Below, one piece after another: positions 26,801 to 35,873 of a stretch of DNA of 64,000 bases. Location of the stretch: positions 80,022 to 144,021 of the forward strand of contig NZ_BSOA01000047.1 of the NCBI RefSeq assembly GCF_030160275.1, in the 5' to 3' direction. The translations under genes were made by a program, and so were the position numbers. The DNA comes from Dyella flagellata. Lineage in GTDB: Bacteria; Pseudomonadota; Gammaproteobacteria; Xanthomonadales; Rhodanobacteraceae. The notes beneath the pieces are model-generated. The model was not told the origin of the DNA, did no database searches, and saw only the letters and a list, made by a program, of their open reading frames with translations. Position 1 is the first letter of the stretch, and each line of letters starts with the position of its first letter.

Positions 26801-26818
26801 ATTTCGATATATCGAAAT
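26801..26818 (-). promoter_or_regulatory. Perfect palindromic operator upstream of the MFS gene
   Basis: ATTTCGATATATCGAAAT is an 18-bp perfect palindrome in an otherwise GC-rich context, 64 bases upstream of the MFS start. On the minus strand TTGATT precedes it and TACTAT follows it (14-base spacing, short for sigma-70), so the palindrome would sit in the promoter core. A dimeric repressor (PadR, TetR, MarR or ArsR type) is the natural reading; the protein is not encoded nearby. Confidence 0.6.
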
Positions 26819-26949
26819 CAAGCCCTGGGAACTATCACTGCTGACAAATCGGGATATCCGCGCGGCCTACTGTGCAAACGTCTCATTGGGTCACAGCGGC
26901 TCGCTGTAACGATTGATTCCGCGCTAACGCTGCGCTAGCGTTGCCCGCC

Positions 26950-27207
26950 ATGGCCAAGCCCACTCCCGCCCCCGCTGAAACGCCTCCGGTCGCCGACTTC
27001 GAGCACTCGCTCGACGAGCTCGAACAACTCGTGGCGCGCATGGAAGGCGGCGAAATGAGCCTGGACGAATCGCTCAGCGCCTTCGAACGCGGGATCGGCC
27101 TTTACCGCCACTGCCAGCAGGCGCTCGACCAGGCCGAGCTGCGGGTGCGCCTGCTGCTCGATCCGGATGCGCCGGACCAAGCCGAGCCGTTTGCACCGGA
27201 AGCCTGA
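26950..27207 (+). CDS. xseB: Exodeoxyribonuclease VII small subunit
   Basis: XseB forms the elongated helical accessory chains of exonuclease VII, which degrades single-stranded DNA. The ATG at 26950 gives 85 residues. The conserved core is [19 protein letters not shown], then [22 protein letters not shown] at 26941 is an alternative start. The usual downstream genes ispA and dxs are absent here; a repeat-bearing spacer follows. Confidence 0.93.
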   Translation: MAKPTPAPAETPPVADFEHSLDELEQLVARMEGGEMSLDESLSAFERGIGLYRHCQQALDQAELRVRLLLDPDAPDQAEPFAPEA

Positions 27208-27212
27208 TGACC

Positions 27213-27358
27213 GTCATTCCCGCGAAAGCGGATCAGCGAGGCAGGACGCCGTAGCTAACGCCGAAGGCGGCCCGAAGGGCGGATTGCCGGAGCAATCCGT
27301 CAACCCATTTTGCTCTAATGCACCTTTGCAAATGGATTCCCGCGTTCGCGGGAATGAC
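27213..27358. repeat. GTCATTCCCGCG inverted repeat element
   Basis: The arms GTCATTCCCGCG (27213-27224) and CGCGGGAATGAC (27347-27358) bracket a 122-base segment; the right end is itself a hairpin (ATTCCCGCG-TT-CGCGGGAAT). This kind of element is widespread in Xanthomonadales intergenic DNA. It separates xseB from the convergent DUF4870 gene and may contribute to termination. Confidence 0.65.
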
Positions 27359-27382
27359 GTCCGTAATGGGGTCGATTGCCGC

Positions 27383-27817
27383 TCACTTGATCAAGCGCAG
27401 TGCAAACGGGTAGCGGTAACGCACGCCTTCGTTGGCTTTCACGCCAGCGATGATGGTCAGCACCAGCCACCCAATGCCAATGATCGCCCACAGCGGAATC
27501 GCGATGATCAGGCCAATCCCGAAAGTAATCGCCGACAGTACTACCAGTACCAAGGTAGCGATCGCCACGGAAATATTGAAATTCAGCGCTTCCTTGGCCT
27601 GATCGGCGACAAAGGGCATGGTGTCCTTCTTCACCAGCCAGATCACAAGCGGCCCGATGAAGCACCCCCAGCCAGCACCCAACGAGGCGGTAAACAAGGC
27701 GCCCAGCAGTGCAGACAAATGCGCGAACATGGCCCAGGTACGCTCTTCAGCGGGAACATCGCCACCGATGGGCTCACTCGGTGGTGGCGGTACAACGGAC
27801 TCGGGCGGAACGCTCAT
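27383..27817 (-). CDS. DUF4870 (Tic20-like) small membrane protein
   Basis: The 144 residues have a Pro-rich N-terminal tail, then WAMFAHLSALLGA, FIGPLVIWLVKKD and two further hydrophobic helices, the DUF4870 pattern. The second ATG at 27817 is 7 bases after AGGAG and is preferred to the first at 27823. It is probably an inner-membrane protein with four short helices. Function is unknown. Confidence 0.85.
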   Translation of the reverse strand: MSVPPESVVPPPPSEPIGGDVPAEERTWAMFAHLSALLGALFTASLGAGWGCFIGPLVIWLVKKDTMPFVADQAKEALNFNISVAIATLVLVVLSAITFGIGLIIAIPLWAIIGIGWLVLTIIAGVKANEGVRYRYPFALRLIK

Positions 27818-27905
27818 AGGCATCTCCTTTCAAGTCGTGCAAACACCGGCCGATGCCGGTACGAGGCATCCTAGCAGGGTGTCCAGGAACTTGCTGCGCG
27901 GCTTT

Positions 27906-28033
27906 AAGGATGCCCTGATCTATTCCACGCACCCGTCACTGCACTGTATGCGTGCCCCGCGGTTGAACAGACCGCCACCCTGCGGGCCTTCTGGACGTCA
28001 TGCCGGGCACGTGGAATAGATCTGGGCACCCTT
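27906..28033. repeat. Palindromic repeat element, CACCCGTCAC family, copy 1
   Basis: Perfect 13-bp arms GATCTATTCCACG (27917-27929) and CGTGGAATAGATC (28010-28022) bracket an 80-base centre. The left half (27901-27955) is shared with 35756-35812, including the words CACCCGTCAC and GCACTGTATGCG. It lies between pmbA and the DUF4870 gene with no open frame, so it looks like a small non-autonomous mobile palindrome. Confidence 0.65.
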
Positions 28034-28036
28034 GAC

Positions 28037-29407
28037 CTACTCGCCAGCGATCGTCATGCGATCGATCAGGATCGAACCGGTGAGCAGATGCGAGCGCCTG
28101 TCCACGTCGCCGCCCACCGCGACGATGCCTGAGAACATGTCGCGCAGATTGGCGGCGATGGTGATCTCTTCCACCGGATAGGCGATCTTGCCGTTCTCCA
28201 CCCAGAAGCCCGCGGCGCCGCGCGAGTAATCGCCGGTGATGCCATTGACGCCCTGCCCCATCACCTCGGTGGCCAGCAACCCGGTGCCAAGACGGCGCAG
28301 CATGCCGTTGAAGTCGTCTGCCGGGCCGCCATCGCCATGGCCCGGTTCAACCACTAGATTATGGATTCCGCCGGCATTGCCGGTGGTTTCCAATCCGAGC
28401 TTGCGTGCGGAATAGCTGCCCATGATGTAGCGCGCGAGTACGCCGTTTTCGATCAGCACGCTATCCCGCGTTGCCACGCCTTCCGCGTCGAAGCTGCCCG
28501 AGCCTTGTCCGCGCTTCAGATGAGGGCGTTCGACCAGTTTGAGCCATGCCGGCATGATCTGCTTGCCGGCATGATCGAGCAGAAAACTGGCGCGGCGATA
28601 CAGCGCGCCGCCGCTTACCGCGCCGATCAGGTGGCCGACCAGCCCGCGTGCGATTTCCGGTACGAACAGCACCGGCGCTTGTCGTGTCGACAAACGCCGC
28701 GCACCCATGCGCGCGAGTGTTCGTTCGGCGGCCTTGTCGCCTAACGCCCGCGCACTCATGAAATCGCCTGCACTGCGTACGGAGTCGTACCAGTCATCGC
28801 GCTGCATGCCAGCTTCATCGCCTGCGATCAATGACAGCGAAAGCGAATGCCGCGTGCCGCGTTCGCGCCCCACAAAGCCGTGCGAATTGGCGTAGACGGA
28901 CAAGCTCTCGCCTGTCTGCACGCTGGCGCCGTCGGAATTGGTTATGCCCGCATGGGCCCGCCCGGCCGCTTCGATTTCCTGGCCCAACGCGATCGCCGCC
29001 GGCGTGTCGATCGCCCACGGATGCCAGAGATCGAGATCGGGAAACTCGCTGGCCATGCGCGAGGCATCGGCCAGACCGGCCGCGGGATCCTCTTCGGTGT
29101 ACTTGGCAATCGCGCAAGCCTGGTCCAGCGTGGCCTGGATCGAATCGGCATTCAGGTCGGCGGTGCTGGCCGAGCCCTTGCGCTTGCCGAAATACACGGT
29201 GAGGCCGAAACCGCGGTCCCGGGTGTGCTCGACCGTCTCGACCTCGCCCAGGCGCACGTTGACGTTCAGGCCGCTATCGATGCTGGCCGAAACCTCCGCC
29301 TGGCTGGCGCCGGCGGCGCGGGCGCGGCGGATCACGTCTTCGGCCAGCTCGGCCAATCGGTCGAGTTCGCGCTGGCTGGTGTCCTGGCTGATGGCAACGT
29401 CGCTCAC
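28037..29407 (-). CDS. pmbA: Metalloprotease-associated protein PmbA/TldE
   Basis: PmbA (TldE) pairs with TldD in a heterodimeric cytoplasmic protease that degrades unfolded peptides and matures microcin B17 and CcdA in E. coli. This 456-residue protein is the TldE-type partner: it lacks the HExxxH motif found in TldD and has the family N-terminal RLGEVETVEHTRDRGFGL and the C-terminal NGKIAYPVEEITIAANL. Its partner tldD is encoded nearby at 30360-31799 on the same strand, with DUF1653 and darP genes between them on the other strand. Confidence 0.94.
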   Translation of the reverse strand: MSDVAISQDTSQRELDRLAELAEDVIRRARAAGASQAEVSASIDSGLNVNVRLGEVETVEHTRDRGFGLTVYFGKRKGSASTADLNADSIQATLDQACAIAKYTEEDPAAGLADASRMASEFPDLDLWHPWAIDTPAAIALGQEIEAAGRAHAGITNSDGASVQTGESLSVYANSHGFVGRERGTRHSLSLSLIAGDEAGMQRDDWYDSVRSAGDFMSARALGDKAAERTLARMGARRLSTRQAPVLFVPEIARGLVGHLIGAVSGGALYRRASFLLDHAGKQIMPAWLKLVERPHLKRGQGSGSFDAEGVATRDSVLIENGVLARYIMGSYSARKLGLETTGNAGGIHNLVVEPGHGDGGPADDFNGMLRRLGTGLLATEVMGQGVNGITGDYSRGAAGFWVENGKIAYPVEEITIAANLRDMFSGIVAVGGDVDRRSHLLTGSILIDRMTIAGE

Positions 29408-29510
29408 TTAGGGGTTTCCTGCACGGGGATGGGTACAATACGCAGACGTGGGGCCGCCCAGACCCGTTGCCAATACTTCCAAACGTCAAAGGTTGCCATA
29501 GGAGCGGCCC

Positions 29511-29762
29511 ATGTCCATAGCCACCGGCATCTACCGTCACTACAAAGGCCAGAGTTACCGCGTGATCGGCACTGCCCGGCACAGCGAAACCATGGAGGAG
29601 CTGGTCGTCTACCAGGCGCTCTACGGCGATTACGGCCTGTGGGTGCGCCCGGCGACGATGTTCGCCGAGACGGTGGAGCTGGAGGGCGAGCCCATTCCCC
29701 GCTTCGCCCTGATCGAAGCCATGCCGGCCCAATTCGCCCAGGCCGACCGGAACACGCCGTGA
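29511..29762 (+). CDS. DUF1653 domain protein
   Basis: The 83 residues match the DUF1653 pattern: GIYRHYKGQSYRVIGTARHSETMEELVVY near the start and LWVRPATMF toward the end, a small beta-rich domain often encoded beside unrelated genes. An ATG at 29511 follows AGGAGCGG. Its stop overlaps the darP start (GTGA), so the two are translationally coupled. Function unknown. Confidence 0.88.
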   Translation: MSIATGIYRHYKGQSYRVIGTARHSETMEELVVYQALYGDYGLWVRPATMFAETVELEGEPIPRFALIEAMPAQFAQADRNTP

Positions 29763-30283
29763 ACCGCACCTACACCGACGACCCCGACCACGACTACGGC
29801 CCTACCCGCACGCAGCAGCGTCGCGACGCATTGGCCGTGCTGTCGTTCGCCTCGCAACTAGCCGAGATGCCACCAGCGAAGCTCGCCCGCGCCAACCTGC
29901 CGGAAGACGTGCTGCGCGAAATCGACAACCTGCGCCGCATTACTTCGCATATCGCACGCAAGCGCCAACTTGGCTTTCTCGCCAAAGTCATGCGCCGGCA
30001 TGACGACGAAGTCTTCGATGGCGCGCGTGCGTTGCTCGGCGAGAATCGCGAGCAGCAGCGCAAGGAGACGGCGGCAATGCATCGCCTGGAAGCCTTGCGC
30101 GAACGCCTGCTGGAAAGCGACGAAGTGTTGCAGGAGTTGATCGACCGGCACCCCGGCATCGATCGCCAGCACCTGCGCTCGCTGATTCGCCAAGCGCGGA
30201 TTGAGCGTGACGGCAACAAGCCGCCACGGGCCTACCGGGAAATTTTCCAGCTGCTCAAAGAGCTGCCCGAGGACAATGCGTAG
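29759..30283 (+). CDS. darP: Ribosome biogenesis factor DarP (YjgA, DUF615)
   Basis: DarP (YjgA) assists late assembly of the 50S subunit in E. coli. GTG at 29759 gives 174 residues (E. coli 183). Conserved features are RRDALAVLSFASQLAEM near the start, LREIDNLRRI, KRQLGFLAKVMR and a C-terminal LRSLIRQARIER with FQLLKELP. The frame stays open far upstream on this strand, but that part is antisense to pmbA. Beside pmbA is its conserved location. The TAG stop lies inside a palindromic repeat. Confidence 0.93.
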   Translation: MNRTYTDDPDHDYGPTRTQQRRDALAVLSFASQLAEMPPAKLARANLPEDVLREIDNLRRITSHIARKRQLGFLAKVMRRHDDEVFDGARALLGENREQQRKETAAMHRLEALRERLLESDEVLQELIDRHPGIDRQHLRSLIRQARIERDGNKPPRAYREIFQLLKELPEDNA

Positions 30284-30350
30284 GTTGGGATGACAATCCC
30301 AGCATTGCGTAGTCCATGCATGGCGATGCTGGGATTGTCATCCCAGCCTA
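30281..30350. repeat. Paired palindromic repeat, GTAGGCTGGGAT family
   Basis: Two oppositely oriented units, TAGGTTGGGATGAC at 30281 and GTCATCCCAGCCTA ending at 30350, make a 25-base inverted pair with a 20-base centre containing CATGCATGG. Each unit is also self-complementary (TGGGAT..ATCCCA). The darP stop codon is the first three bases of the element and the tldD stop lies 10 bases beyond it, so it separates two convergent genes like a BIME. Confidence 0.82.
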
Positions 30351-30359
30351 CCCACCACG

Positions 30360-31799
30360 TCAGGACGCGGTGCCGCCCACCGTCATGCTCTCCACGCGCA
30401 ACGTCGGCTGCCCGACGCCCACCGGCACGCTCTGCCCATCCTTGCCGCACACGCCAATGCCCTCGTCCAGCGCGAGGTCGTTGCCGATCATCGACACGCG
30501 CGTAAGCACGTCCGGACCGCTGCCGATCAGGGTGGCGCCTTTCACCGGCGCGGTGACCTTGCCGTCTTCGATCAGGTAGGCCTCGCTGGCGGAGAACACG
30601 AACTTGCCGTTGGTGATGTCCACCTGGCCGCCGCCGAAATTGACGGCGTACAAGCCTTTCTTCACCGAGCGGATGATTTCCTGTGGATCATGCTGGCCGG
30701 CCAGCATGTAGGTGTTGGTCATGCGCGGCATCGGCAACTGCGCGAAGGATTCGCGGCGGCCGTTGCCGGTAGGCGCCATGCCCATCAGGCGCGCATTGAG
30801 CTTGTCCTGCATGTAGCCCTTGAGGATGCCGTCCTCGATCAGCGTGGTGCACGACGTTGGCGTGCCTTCGTCGTCCACAGTCAGCGAGCCGCGACGCCCT
30901 GGCAGCGTGCCATCATCCACCACGGTAACGCCCGGCGCGGCCACCCGCTGTCCGATACGCCCGGCAAAGGCCGAGCTGCCCTTGCGGTTGAAATCGCCTT
31001 CGAGGCCGTGGCCGATGGCTTCATGCAGCAGCACGCCGGGCCATCCGGGGCCGAGCACCACGGTCATGCTGCCGGCAGGTGCGTCGACGGCATCCAGGTT
31101 CACCAGCGCCTGGCGCACGGCTTCATCCGCGAACGCCTTGGCGCGACCGTTTTCGAGTAACTCACGATAACCGTAGCGACCACCGCCACCGGCATAGCCT
31201 TGCTCGCGGCGACCGCCCTGCTCGACGATCACCTGCACGGACAAACGCACCAGCGGTCGCACGTCGGCAGCAAGGGTGCCGTCGGAACCGGCGATGAGCA
31301 CGGTATCAAGCGTGGCATTGAGGCTGACGATGACTTGCTTCACGCGCGGGTCGCGCGAACGTGCATAGGCATCCACTTCGCGCAGCACGGCGATCTTGTC
31401 GGGGTTGGGCAAACTGTCGACCGGATCGATCGCCGGATAAAGCGGCTTCACGCCATGCATCGCCAACGGCTTGCCCGCGCCGTTACCTCCGTGTGCGATG
31501 GCGCGTGCGGCTTTGGAGGCCTCCAGCAGCTGCGGCAGAACGATCTCGTCCGAATAGGCAAAGCCGGTCTTTTCGCCACTGATGGCGCGCACGCCTACGC
31601 CCTGCTCGATCGAATGGCTGCCATCCTTGACGATGCCTTCTTCCAGCACCCAGGACTCGCTGCGGGAATGCTGGAAGTAGAGGTCGGCCGCATCGATGGA
31701 CGGCCCCATCAGCTGCGTAAACACGCGCTCGAGGTCGCCGGTGGCCAGGCCGCCGGGGGTGAGCAGACGGTGTTCGGCCTGGGCGATAAGAGAAGTCAT
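30360..31799 (-). CDS. tldD: Metalloprotease TldD
   Basis: TldD is the zinc-bearing partner of PmbA/TldE. The 479-residue sequence has the HExxxH motif in [12 protein letters not shown] (His259, His263) and a conserved Cys451 near the C terminus as probable third ligand. An unfolded peptide is expected to be threaded into the TldD/E cavity. It lies downstream of yhdP and rng on the same strand, the order rng-yhdP-tldD found in E. coli. Confidence 0.95.
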   Translation of the reverse strand: MTSLIAQAEHRLLTPGGLATGDLERVFTQLMGPSIDAADLYFQHSRSESWVLEEGIVKDGSHSIEQGVGVRAISGEKTGFAYSDEIVLPQLLEASKAARAIAHGGNGAGKPLAMHGVKPLYPAIDPVDSLPNPDKIAVLREVDAYARSRDPRVKQVIVSLNATLDTVLIAGSDGTLAADVRPLVRLSVQVIVEQGGRREQGYAGGGGRYGYRELLENGRAKAFADEAVRQALVNLDAVDAPAGSMTVVLGPGWPGVLLHEAIGHGLEGDFNRKGSSAFAGRIGQRVAAPGVTVVDDGTLPGRRGSLTVDDEGTPTSCTTLIEDGILKGYMQDKLNARLMGMAPTGNGRRESFAQLPMPRMTNTYMLAGQHDPQEIIRSVKKGLYAVNFGGGQVDITNGKFVFSASEAYLIEDGKVTAPVKGATLIGSGPDVLTRVSMIGNDLALDEGIGVCGKDGQSVPVGVGQPTLRVESMTVGGTAS

Positions 31800-31904
31800 G
31801 GATGGGGGCCGGGTGATTTAAGGAGGTCGAACCGATCTGGGGTCGGGTCCGGCAGTTTAAAACCCGCCGGACACACGGTCGACGACGTGGCTTGGATCAG
31901 AACA

Positions 31905-34900
31905 TCATTGATGCCCCGCGCTGGATGCTGGAGCGGGTGCGGAAGCACCGCTCGCCGGGGCCGCTTGCGAGGAAGCTCCCCCGCCCACGCTGGTAAACAC
32001 GGGTTTCTCCCAGCTGCCCGTGATGTGATAGTGCTGAACGATGGCATGGTTCAGTCCCCTCCCCAACACGGTTTGCACCGCCAGCCCCGCCGCCGCGCCG
32101 ATCGGACCGGCCACCACGGCGCCAACCACGGGCAAGCTGCTGCCGATGTGCGGGATGACCGCCATCTGCTGGTCGTAGTCGCGGTTGCGCAAACCGGTAC
32201 GGCCCTTGACGTTGATTTCCGCGGCAGGTCCACGAACTTTCAGGTTGTCGGTGTACGCGCTGCCGCCCGTCAGTTTGAAGTCGCCCTTGATCGAATCGAA
32301 GCCGAAGCCTTTGCCGAACACGTCATTGAAGTCGAATGACAGGCGGCGCGGCAGTTCCGCGATGGATGCCAGCCCAAACAGACGGCCAACGCCAGGCGAG
32401 GCCTTCGGAATGCTGCCATTGCTGACATCCACGCCCAGCGTGCCCTCCATGTTGCCCAATTCGAAGGCCCACGGCCCGCCCGGCCAGGTGGCGTTGAGTT
32501 GCGCCTGCGTCTTGCCGCCGTCGAAAATGCCGGCATAACCGAACGCCGTCAGCATGCCGCCCAGATTGTTCGCGCCAAAATCCACGCGCAGATGGGTGCT
32601 GCTATGGGTGGGCGTACCGGTCCAGTCGCCGCTGCCATTGATCTGCACGCTGCGTGACTGCGTGGAAAGCTGATCGATGTGCATACCCTCGGAAGTCGGC
32701 CAGGTTTCCAGGCGCGCTTCACCGAGCTTGGCATCATCCAGACGCAGATCATGCACCCAGAAATGCAGTGGCGGCATGCTGCGTGGATCGATGCCGGTAT
32801 TGGCCGGATCGGTCGCCGGCGGGGGTGCCTGCCCTGGTTTCTCGGCGAGCGTCGGCTGCTTGGGCCAATACATTCGTTGCAGGCGTGCGGTGATGCCGCG
32901 CTTGTTGAGATCCGCCGTCGGCACGCTGAAATGGCCGGCCGCCGCGGCGCTGTCCACATCAAGTTCCAGTGTGTCGGCCTTGGGCTCGGCCGTGACGTGC
33001 ATCTTGGCGAAATCGCGGCCGAACACGTCGGCGTGCTCGGTGCTCACGTCGATCGTCTCCAGGCTCATGCCATTGCCCCCGGAGGCGCCGGCGATGGATT
33101 GCTTGATCCAGCCGGTTACGTCCAGCTCCGGTGCATCGCCACGAATGCGCATGCCCTTGGCCGGCAGCGTATTGGCATCAGGCATCTGGTCGCCGAAAGC
33201 AAACGTCGCCGCAAGCGGCGATACTTCACCGTTCGCCAGGCGTAGCCGCCCCTGTGCCACCGATCCCAGCGCCAACTGCACCTGGGTACCGGCGGTCGGT
33301 ATGCCAAGCGTGACATGCAAGGGCAGCGTGCTGCCTGCCAGCTTGCTCAGCGGTACCGGAAAATTCAGCGCCACGCCGGATAGAGGCGAATCAATACTGA
33401 GTGTCTGGATGTCCGAAACACCATCGTCGCCATGCGCGATCTGATAGCCGATGCTGAACTGGCTGCGTCCGTCGGCAATGTCACCCAGCCATTTCAGTTG
33501 CGGGTAGTCCTGCAACAGTTCAGGCACGGTGTAATTGCCATCCAGCTTCGCGGCCAACACCACATTGGGATCGCCGGTGGCGTGGGCAATGGCAAGATCC
33601 ACTTGTGTGGGCTCGCCATGGAAACTGCCGGCGAGCGTGCCGGCGTGAAAGCCGTGCGCGTCGAACGTGGCCGGGCCATTGAGCTTATCCAGCTCAAGCT
33701 TCCATTCCGGCGCGCTGAGGTCAACATCCTTGAACTGCGCCGTACCGTCGAGCAGGAAATCGTGCATTTCGTGCATCGGCAACGACAGATGGAAATCGAA
33801 GTTGCCGGTGCCGCCGAGCTTGAGCTTGGCAAGTACGTCCGCGTGCTTGTTTCCAATCGGGCTGTTGCTGACGAAGTTGAGCAGGTCTGAGGCATTGCCT
33901 GCGCCACTGACATTGAGATCGAGCGTGGTATGCGCCAGCTCCGGAATCACTGCCACCGCGCGATTCACCTTGGCGCCCAGCGATTCTCCCGTGGCCTCCA
34001 CCAGCATCCCGGCATCAATGAAGTTGGCAACCGCCTCGACATGCTCGGCCACCGGCCAGCTTTTTCCGTAGGAAAGCGTGAGGTCGCTGATATTGGCGCG
34101 CGCCTCGAAGCGCCCTTCATTGTGATGGAAGGGCCAATTGGCGAGACTGCCCCGCACCAGCACGGCAGCGTCGTCCATGCGCCCGGATACAAAGGCCTGG
34201 TCCAGCCACTCGACCGCATGCGGATTCAAGGAATCGATCGGCCAGAACAGCTTGGCGGCGGCAAGGTCCGCATGCGTAAGAGCGAGATAGATGTCCAGGA
34301 ACGGGCGCCCGCCCGCGCTCGGCAAATCGATTTCCCCTTGCGCGTTGCCGCCATAGCCCTCGCCTTCGAAGTCCATGCTCGCAATGCCGATATGCGTGGC
34401 GTCTTGATCACGCCACGCCGCGATAGTGCCGCCCAATTGGCTCATCGCGAAGGGCTTGCGGAAGGTGTGCGGATAGCTGATGGTTGTGGCCTGGGCTGGC
34501 AATTGAAGCGAAACGGCTTCGGCATCACCACGCACTTCGCCTTGCAGGTGGTCCAGGCCCGGCAGTTTGCCGACGGACGTGATGCCCAGGTTGTCGAACG
34601 CGGCATTCAAGCTGTTCAGTCCCGCCGCCGCGCTCCAATGGAATACGGCATGCTCGATCTCGCCATGCGGCTGCCCTGTCCCCAGCCATTGCGCCAAGCC
34701 TGGCGACAGGCCCGGCTTCAGGCCCAGCCACGGCATCAGCGGCGCAATCTGTAGCTTGCTGGCGAGGGCCCTGATATCCGATTGCGGCGTCCCGAAGTGA
34801 TCCACGTCCACGCGCAGCGCACCGCCGTCTTGGTCAGCCCAGCGCACGGTGTAGCCATTTTCATGACGACTGAGTTCGGCAAGCCCATCCAGCTGTGCAA

Positions 34901-35756
34901 CGTTTACCTTGACGCCGCCCGGACTGGTGACGGCGAGGTCGCGCAGATTGAGCTGGAACAAATCACGCACGATCTGCTTCTGGCGCCAATCCATCCACAC
35001 CGCGATATCGCCGCGGCCACCATCGATGGTGTAGCCGCCCATACCGAAGCCGGCCACCAGACCGTGCAGGTCGGCGTCCTGCGTGGCCATCCAGAACTTG
35101 CCGCTTGCGCCGTCGTCGCGAAACCAGCCGGCGGCGCTCAGCACCCCGGTGGCACCGATCCGGTGCACGCGCGCGCCCACGCGGACGTGACTGCCCTGGT
35201 GCGTCAACCGGAACTGATCGGCCAGCAACGTGTAGCGTTGCTTGATCAGCTGGTCGTCGATGTTGACGCGCAGATTGTCCAGCCACAGCTCGATGGATAG
35301 ACGGCCAAACGAAATATTCTGACGCTCTGTGCCCCGCGTGTTGCCAAGACCGTTCACGTGCCAACGGCCGTCGGAATCGCGCGTGATGTCAAGCTCCAGG
35401 TCGCTGGCCTGCAAGTTCAACAGATGTCGCGAAGGCAGCAGCCAGCCTCCGAAATCAAGCTTCAGGTCCACCTCCGGCAGATGCAGCGAGGTACTGCTGG
35501 CCTCGCCGGGGCCAATCGTGACGTCGTGCATGATGAAACGCGGACCGGACGGTTCCCAGCGCCCTTCCAGGGAAGCGAAATCCACCGGCCGCTGCAGCTT
35601 TTCGCCCAGCTCCTGCGCCACCCATTGAGGATGCTTCGCCAGCAAAGGCAGCAGCACTTGTGCCAGCGCAGCGATCAGGGCGAGCGTGATGAACGCTACC
35701 CCGACCGTCCAGCCGAGTGCGCGCGTAACGCGTTGTATCCAGGCTTGCGACCGCAT
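31905..35756 (-). CDS. yhdP: AsmA-like envelope protein YhdP
   Basis: YhdP belongs to the AsmA-like (TamB, YdbH, YhdP) family that bridges the periplasm and moves phospholipids to the outer membrane. The ATG at 35756 gives 1283 residues (E. coli 1266): an N-terminal membrane anchor (about residues 9-33, WTVGVAFITLALIAALAQVLL), a very long beta-rich groove region and a C-terminal AsmA_2 domain with FDFNDVFGKGFGFDSIKGDF. The tail is Ala/Ser/Pro-rich low complexity. An in-frame start at 35789 lies in a repeat and is not preferred. Confidence 0.92.
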   Translation of the reverse strand: MRSQAWIQRVTRALGWTVGVAFITLALIAALAQVLLPLLAKHPQWVAQELGEKLQRPVDFASLEGRWEPSGPRFIMHDVTIGPGEASSTSLHLPEVDLKLDFGGWLLPSRHLLNLQASDLELDITRDSDGRWHVNGLGNTRGTERQNISFGRLSIELWLDNLRVNIDDQLIKQRYTLLADQFRLTHQGSHVRVGARVHRIGATGVLSAAGWFRDDGASGKFWMATQDADLHGLVAGFGMGGYTIDGGRGDIAVWMDWRQKQIVRDLFQLNLRDLAVTSPGGVKVNVAQLDGLAELSRHENGYTVRWADQDGGALRVDVDHFGTPQSDIRALASKLQIAPLMPWLGLKPGLSPGLAQWLGTGQPHGEIEHAVFHWSAAAGLNSLNAAFDNLGITSVGKLPGLDHLQGEVRGDAEAVSLQLPAQATTISYPHTFRKPFAMSQLGGTIAAWRDQDATHIGIASMDFEGEGYGGNAQGEIDLPSAGGRPFLDIYLALTHADLAAAKLFWPIDSLNPHAVEWLDQAFVSGRMDDAAVLVRGSLANWPFHHNEGRFEARANISDLTLSYGKSWPVAEHVEAVANFIDAGMLVEATGESLGAKVNRAVAVIPELAHTTLDLNVSGAGNASDLLNFVSNSPIGNKHADVLAKLKLGGTGNFDFHLSLPMHEMHDFLLDGTAQFKDVDLSAPEWKLELDKLNGPATFDAHGFHAGTLAGSFHGEPTQVDLAIAHATGDPNVVLAAKLDGNYTVPELLQDYPQLKWLGDIADGRSQFSIGYQIAHGDDGVSDIQTLSIDSPLSGVALNFPVPLSKLAGSTLPLHVTLGIPTAGTQVQLALGSVAQGRLRLANGEVSPLAATFAFGDQMPDANTLPAKGMRIRGDAPELDVTGWIKQSIAGASGGNGMSLETIDVSTEHADVFGRDFAKMHVTAEPKADTLELDVDSAAAAGHFSVPTADLNKRGITARLQRMYWPKQPTLAEKPGQAPPPATDPANTGIDPRSMPPLHFWVHDLRLDDAKLGEARLETWPTSEGMHIDQLSTQSRSVQINGSGDWTGTPTHSSTHLRVDFGANNLGGMLTAFGYAGIFDGGKTQAQLNATWPGGPWAFELGNMEGTLGVDVSNGSIPKASPGVGRLFGLASIAELPRRLSFDFNDVFGKGFGFDSIKGDFKLTGGSAYTDNLKVRGPAAEINVKGRTGLRNRDYDQQMAVIPHIGSSLPVVGAVVAGPIGAAAGLAVQTVLGRGLNHAIVQHYHITGSWEKPVFTSVGGGASSQAAPASGASAPAPASSAGHQ

Positions 35757-35760
35757 GCTT

Positions 35761-35865
35761 AAGGGAGCCTCTGATCCATTCCTGCGCACCCGTCACCGCA
35801 CTGTATGCGCGTCTGGCTGCGCCCCAGGGGCGAAGGAGGCTCCCTGGAACCTGGTGCAGGTTCCA
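35761..35865. repeat. Palindromic repeat element, CACCCGTCAC family, copy 2
   Basis: The arms GGGAGCCT (35763-35770) and AGGCTCCC (35837-35844) enclose a segment with CACCCGTCAC and GCACTGTATGCG, matching 27901-27955. Two more hairpins are packed in: CGCCCC-AGGGGCG (35820-35832) and GGAACCTG-GTG-CAGGTTCC (35846-35864). It fills the gap between yhdP and rng. Confidence 0.6.
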
Positions 35866-35873
35866 AGCCTGCC

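Noticed and set aside
28847..29758. Long open frame on the plus strand running into darP
   Set aside because: It is antisense to pmbA for most of its length and has low-complexity composition; only the part from 29759 matches a known family.
28037..31799. tldD and pmbA as part of a peptide-antibiotic maturation cluster
   Set aside because: No small precursor peptide, cyclodehydratase or export gene is nearby; the pair sits in its usual housekeeping context with rng, yhdP and darP.
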